Positions 8,744-12,118 of a stretch of 12,118 bases of DNA are shown piece by piece. The DNA is from Acephala macrosclerotiorum (taxonomy: Eukaryota > Ascomycota > Leotiomycetes > Helotiales > Mollisiaceae), in contig MU119942.1 of the NCBI GenBank assembly GCA_014904845.1, positions 1-12,118 of the forward strand, given 5' to 3'. The position numbers and the translations under genes are program-made. Each line of letters starts with the position of its first letter. Positions within the stretch are counted from its first letter, which is position 1. Below the pieces are notes generated by a model. The model did not search any database. It was not told where the DNA came from and saw only the letters and a program-made list of their open reading frames with translations.

Positions 8744-9946
8744 ATAAAATTCTATAAATTAATTCGAAAATCTATCGATTATAACGTTTGAAATAAAATA
8801 CTATAAAAAAATACTATTAAATTTTATTTATTTCGATTTATTTTAAACGATTTAAAACAACGTATAATAATTATAATTGAATTATATAATAAATTCGAAT
8901 ATACTAAAAAAAAAAGTATTTATTATCGAATAATTAATTAATATTACTAAAAAAAATACTATAAAAACGTTCGAGATTTTATAATAAATTGTAACGATTA
9001 TTAATACAAAAATAAAAAAAAATACAAAAAAACTCTATATTTTTAGAGAATAATTCTATTATTTTATTATATTGAAATAAATGTAATTAAATTCTCGTAA
9101 TATAAAATATTCGATAATTTAATTGTAATACGAAATAATTTTTTTAATTGAATTAAAATTAAATTAATAAAAAATTCGATTTTTAAAAAAATTATTAAAT
9201 TTATTTATAATAATATTATTTGCAAATATAACGTTTTCGATTATATAAAATTGAATAAAAAACTCGAATTCAAAGAAATTATTATTAAAAAATTAAATAA
9301 ATTCGAAATCAAACGAATTATTATTTTCGTATATAATTCGAAAATAAATAAAATAATTAAACGAAAATATCAATTTATTATTATCGTATTAATTGTTTTG
9401 ATAAAAAAAAACAAAAAAAACTAATTAAAATATTTATTAATTATTTTTTTTGCGAATCGAACGATTATTTATAAATTAATTAAATATATATTATTTTATA
9501 TAATTTATAATAAAAAAGTTATTTTATTTGTTGAAATTCGATTTTCTAGTTAAAAGATTCTCAATTAAAACGAAGTATATAATCGAGTAAAGTTTTTTAA
9601 ATTGAGAATTAAATAAATTGAAATATGAAACGAAAATATAAAAAAATCGAAACTAAAAAAAAAATGCAATTATAAATAAAATCAAATATATTTCGATATT
9701 TATTACTAAATACGAAAAAAATCAATTCGAGAAAAAAATTTTATTTTAATATATAATATTAAATTTATTGATTAAAATATATTTAAAAATATTAAATTAT
9801 TATACAAATAATTTAATTTATATTGAATTTATTAAATAAATTAATTAAAAAAAAATTATTTATTTAAAAAAATAAATAAAATAATAATTCGAAAATTATA
9901 TATTAAAAATCGTTTAAAAAAATTTATTAAAAAAAATAAATATTGA
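8744..9946 (+). pseudogene. Integrase remnant with HHCC, D,D,E core and GPY/F module
   Basis: Frame 2 runs without any indel for about 400 codons, through roughly 18 stops. The zinc finger is H-x4-H-x29-C-x2-C: His codons at 8885 and 8900 are now TAT, the first Cys survives (TGT, 8990), the second is TAT (8999). The catalytic core has Asp at 9080 (AAT), Asp at 9254 (AAT) and Glu at 9359 (AAA), spaced 58 and 35 codons apart. Codons 9452-9469 read A-N-R-T-I-I, matching the A-x-R-T-T block of this family, followed by F-Y-I-I-Y at 9494-9508. The stretch 9686-9760 fits the pre-C-terminal Y-F-D and D-x-V-L-x-x-D-T-K pattern. The GPY/F module reads K-stop-F-N-L-Y at 9806-9823. N-R-L-K-K-F at 9908-9925 ends the domain, and a TGA follows at 9944. 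All three catalytic residues are lost through G-to-A. No chromodomain was seen. Confidence 0.9.
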
Positions 9947-10204
9947 AATTTTTTAAACAATAATAAAAACGAGAATATTATTAAATTTATTAATTTTAAT
10001 AATAATAAAAATACAAATATAAAAAAAAAAACGATTAAAAAATTTCGTAATAAATAAAATATTTAAAAAATAAAAAATAAATTTGAAATTGTAATTCATA
10101 TTTTTAAACTCAATAAAACTAAAAAAAATAAATATATACAATTTTTTAAAAATTAAATAAATAAAAAAAATTTATTAAATTTCGAAATAATAATAATTTT
10201 TTAA
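9947..10204. other. A-rich untranslated tail after integrase
   Basis: This stretch is dominated by A runs with scattered CpG, no frame continuing the integrase pattern and no recognised motif. A minus-strand frame at 9953-10141 (62 codons) is a low-complexity F/I/N string antisense to it and is taken as chance. A polypurine tract, which primes plus-strand synthesis, would be expected near the end of such a region; A-rich runs near 10181-10210 are possible but not distinctive in this composition. Confidence 0.4.
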
Positions 10205-10826
10205 TCGAAAAATTTTTTTTTTTTTTTCTATTTATAATAATTTTATTTTTTTATTGATTTTTTTTAAAACTTTTTTATTTATTTTAATAAACTCTATTTA
10301 TACTTCGAAAATTCTATTTTTCTCTTATTATAATCAAAATTACTTTATTATATAAAAAAACAAAATTATATTATTTTTTTTTTTTTTAAAAAATCTTAAA
10401 AAAATTTAATTTTTAAAATTTACAAAAAACATTTTCTAATATATTTAAACATTTTTAAATATATTTTAATACATTTAAATATATTTTAATTACGTTTAAT
10501 TACATTCAAATTACATAAACATTTATTAATATAATACTTATTATAATTTATAAAAAAACTTTTTTTAAATTCTTTTTAATATTATTTTTTTTTTTTTTTA
10601 TTTTTTTAAAATTTTAATTTGTATTACTTTATATATAAATAATTTTATCAATCGAATATATTGTATTTATTTAAATATTTTACGATAATTTTTTTCAAAA
10701 ATTTATATATATTTTTTTTATAAAAACAATTTATAAATATTTATTTCTTTTATTTTTTTTTTTTTAAAATTCATTTAATACGTTTTATAAAAAATCAATA
10801 TATATCAAGAAAAAATTTTATATATT
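10205..10826. other. T-rich, almost G-free tract; possible 3' LTR
   Basis: From about 10205 the sequence changes from A-rich to T-rich. By hand count, 10201-10800 has 37 C but only 9 G, with about 8% G+C, the strongest strand skew in the window. A short decayed repeat with a 20-base period lies at 10454-10490 (TTTAAATATATTTTAAT twice). There is no gene. Position right after pol and before a richer island fits a heavily mutated 3' LTR, but no matching 5' LTR, terminal TG/CA pair or target-site duplication could be identified. Confidence 0.35.
10454..10490. repeat. Short tandem repeat, 20-bp period
   Basis: TTTAAATATATTTTAAT occurs at 10454-10470 and again at 10474-10490, with more diverged TTTAATTAC-like units continuing to about 10520. 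It looks like a small decayed minisatellite. Low information content means chance similarity is possible. Confidence 0.55.
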
Positions 10827-11077
10827 AATTGATTACTAATAGTACTAGCGATTTGCCAATAGCGCGCACTACGCAATTATTGTATGTTTAAAACTTTGGC
10901 GTCTAATAATAGTCGATTAATAAATAAATCTAAACTCATAAAAACATTAAAACTCTCAACTCTCGACGATTGCAAACGATTGCGCGCGACTTTTATACAA
11001 TTACACTTAATCAATTGAACCGCTTAATCTCTAAGTATCTCATCTTAAATTCTCAATACTCAATACTAATTAATTGT

Positions 11078-11106
11078 AGTACTCGCTCGCAGTACTTACT
11101 AGTACT
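11078..11106. repeat. Cluster of three AGTACT palindromes
   Basis: AGTACT occurs at 11078-11083, 11091-11096 and 11101-11106, the first two separated by CGCTCGC and the last overlapping an ACTAGT at 11098-11103. Each is self-complementary, so the cluster can fold in several ways. It could be a decayed inverted repeat or a binding-site cluster; nothing decides between these. Confidence 0.6.
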
Positions 11107-11499
11107 CTCTACGCGCGTAAATTTTACTTGAATCGATTGATTTTACGATCAAATTTTAAATAATATTAATATTTTCAATTTTTATTCTTATTTATTTATA
11201 TAATTTATAAAACGATAAAAATCTATTAATCGAATAAAACGCGATCGCTAGTTTTTTAACGAAGAATATCAAAACTCAATAACTCTCAATTTTACAATTT
11301 AATATCTCAATACGCGTTCAATAAATTTATTTGAAATTTTTATAATAAATTAAATAAATACTATAAATTATAAGTTTCAAATATTTAAGTATTTAATTTT
11401 AAACTAGTACTATTAGCAATGCTTTCATACTATTGGCACTGAGTTAACGTTGTTAATACTAGATTAAAATAATCAATAGTACTAGTAATCGATTAAATT

Positions 11500-11535
11500 G
11501 CTATTGGCTCGCTAATAGCGCTACTAGCGCACGTG
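11500..11535. other. Nested inverted repeats with CACGTG
   Basis: GCTATT (11500-11505) and AATAGC (11514-11519) form a six-bp stem with an eight-base loop. GCTAATAGCGCTACTAGC at 11511-11528 is an 18-bp palindrome broken by a single base pair, an A-to-C mismatch that one transition would repair. CACGTG follows at 11530-11535. The arrangement resembles an element end or a protein-binding cluster but has no partner that I could find except the short similarity at 2533-2548. Confidence 0.6.
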
Positions 11536-11560
11536 TCTTTCGGTAAAACGACTAGTAAAA

Positions 11561-12118
11561 AATATTTTTTCTGATATAAAACTATTTATTTAAAACTTTC
11601 AAAATGTTTTATTCGAAATTAATACTATAATATTTTAATTACATATATTAATATACTCTAAAAACTTTCTTCGTAAAAACAAATAAATTTTACAATTTTC
11701 AATTATTTAAAACACAAAAATATTTATTTATTTTTTTTATATAATTTTTTTACAAATATAAAAACTTATAATTCTTTTTAATTTTATCAATAAATTTTTT
11801 TTTTTCAAATTTATACGTTTTCTATTTTCAAAATTCGATTAATTTATTATATTACTTTTCTATATACAAATTTTATAGTTTTAATTTTTATTTTTAAAAT
11901 TTTTATAATATTATTATTATATCTCAAAAAAATATTTTATTAAACTTTTAAAATACAAATTTTATATACAAAAAACGAAATAAAAATAATTATAATACGT
12001 TTATATAAATCGTATAATACGATTTCAATAATTTATAAAAAATTATTAATAAATTACTATTTAAAAAAAAAGTAATTACAATTAATAATATTAATAATAA
12101 ATTTATAAAAATTAAAAA
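11561..12118. other. AT-rich right flank without recognisable features
   Basis: After the island the sequence returns to long A and T runs with more C than G in its first half. I found no open frame of note, no retroelement pattern and no clear alignment to the long repeats or to the stretch after pol. A short resemblance of 11594-11620 to 835-861 in repeat copy 1 is too brief to count in this composition. It is probably more mutated repeat DNA continuing beyond the window. Confidence 0.5.

Larger units (their letters stand above)
6151..9946 (+). mobile_element. RIP-degraded Ty3/gypsy-type LTR retrotransposon (pol region)
   Basis: Translating the + strand through its stops gives a continuous, ordered pattern of Ty3/gypsy (Metaviridae-type) pol domains: a possible protease region (6151-6675), reverse transcriptase (about 6902-7860), RNase H (about 7861-8340), a connector (to about 8740) and integrase (about 8744-9946). 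RT, then RNase H, then integrase is the Ty3/gypsy order; Ty1/copia has integrase first. Almost every departure from the family pattern is one that C-to-T or G-to-A would make: W and Q codons become stops, D becomes N, E becomes K, G becomes K or N, P becomes L or F, H becomes Y. Frames are 1 (6151-6675), 2 (about 6902-7340), 1 (7342-8520), then 2 (about 8666-9946). The element cannot encode an active protein. LTRs, PBS and gag were not located. Identification rests on remembered family motifs, not a database search. Confidence 0.88.
10827..11560. other. Island of higher G+C rich in small palindromes
   Basis: G+C rises to about 35% at 10861-10920 and 10981-11040 by hand count, with GCGCGC-type runs (10861-10868, 10982-10988), against about 8% just to the left. 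The island is patchy: AT-rich gaps lie at about 11141-11220 and 11331-11400. Short words recur. AGTACT is at 10841, 11078, 11091, 11101, 11406 and 11478; ACTAGT at 11098, 11403, 11481 and 11551. CTATTGGC is at 11430 and 11501, with its complement at 10855. Small tandem pieces include AACTCTC (10951-10963), CAATACT (11054-11067) and CGATTGC/CGATTGCG (10966-10984). No frame of useful length exists. I infer single-copy or recently arrived DNA that escaped the process that mutated its flanks; its function is unknown. Confidence 0.6.

Noticed and set aside
7256..9946. Programmed frameshifting as the cause of the pol frame changes
   Set aside because: The first shift is fully explained by a 20-bp duplication, and known gypsy frameshifts lie between gag and pol, not inside RT.
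9953..10141. 62-codon minus-strand frame as a membrane protein
   Set aside because: The apparent hydrophobicity comes from F and I codons read antisense to A-rich DNA; there is no start context, neighbour or motif to support it.
1..12118. Mitochondrial or apicoplast genome, or Plasmodium-like nuclear DNA
   Set aside because: There are no tRNA, rRNA or organelle genes in 12 kb, and transition-only repeat divergence plus a ruined gypsy pol fits fungal RIP far better.

Overview
This window contains no intact gene. It is extremely A+T-rich DNA: hand counts give about 8-13% G+C in the poorest stretches and about 25-35% in a few islands. The longest start-to-stop frame is 65 codons. The pattern is what repeat-induced point mutation (RIP) leaves behind, so the likely source is an AT-rich, transposon-filled compartment of a filamentous ascomycete (Pezizomycotina) nuclear genome. 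Two observations support this. First, two long direct repeats differ almost only by C/T and G/A transitions. Second, an underlying retrotransposon can still be read if stops and missense codons are explained by G-to-A and C-to-T changes. Surviving C and G sit mostly in CpG, the opposite of what CpG-methylation decay in plants or animals produces.

Layout. Bases 1-2464 and 2802-5108 are two head-to-tail copies of one repeat (copy 1 is cut by the window edge). They are separated by 337 bases of single-copy sequence that begins with a less A+T-rich patch carrying a GTCACGTGAC palindrome. Bases 5109 to about 5400 are another moderately A+T-rich, apparently single-copy stretch. From about 6151 to 9946 on the + strand lies the wreck of a Ty3/gypsy-type LTR retrotransposon. 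It holds a possible protease region, reverse transcriptase, RNase H, a connector, and an integrase with HHCC zinc finger, D,D,E core and GPY/F module. Nearly all catalytic residues I could place are converted D to N or E to K. The reading frame moves 2 to 1 to 2, and the first shift is explained by a 20-bp tandem duplication at 7321-7360. A T-rich, G-poor tract (about 10205-10826) follows and may hold the 3' LTR, but no LTR pair could be matched. Bases 10827-11560 are an island richer in G+C, with many small palindromes and short repeats, probably single-copy sequence that escaped mutation. The rest, to 12118, is again featureless AT-rich DNA.

Nothing here is expressed as protein in any form I can support. 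I found no tRNA, rRNA, CRISPR array or bacterial-type operon signal. The interest lies in the mutational record: how a silencing process rewrote duplicated DNA while leaving indel-free coding frames hundreds of codons long.
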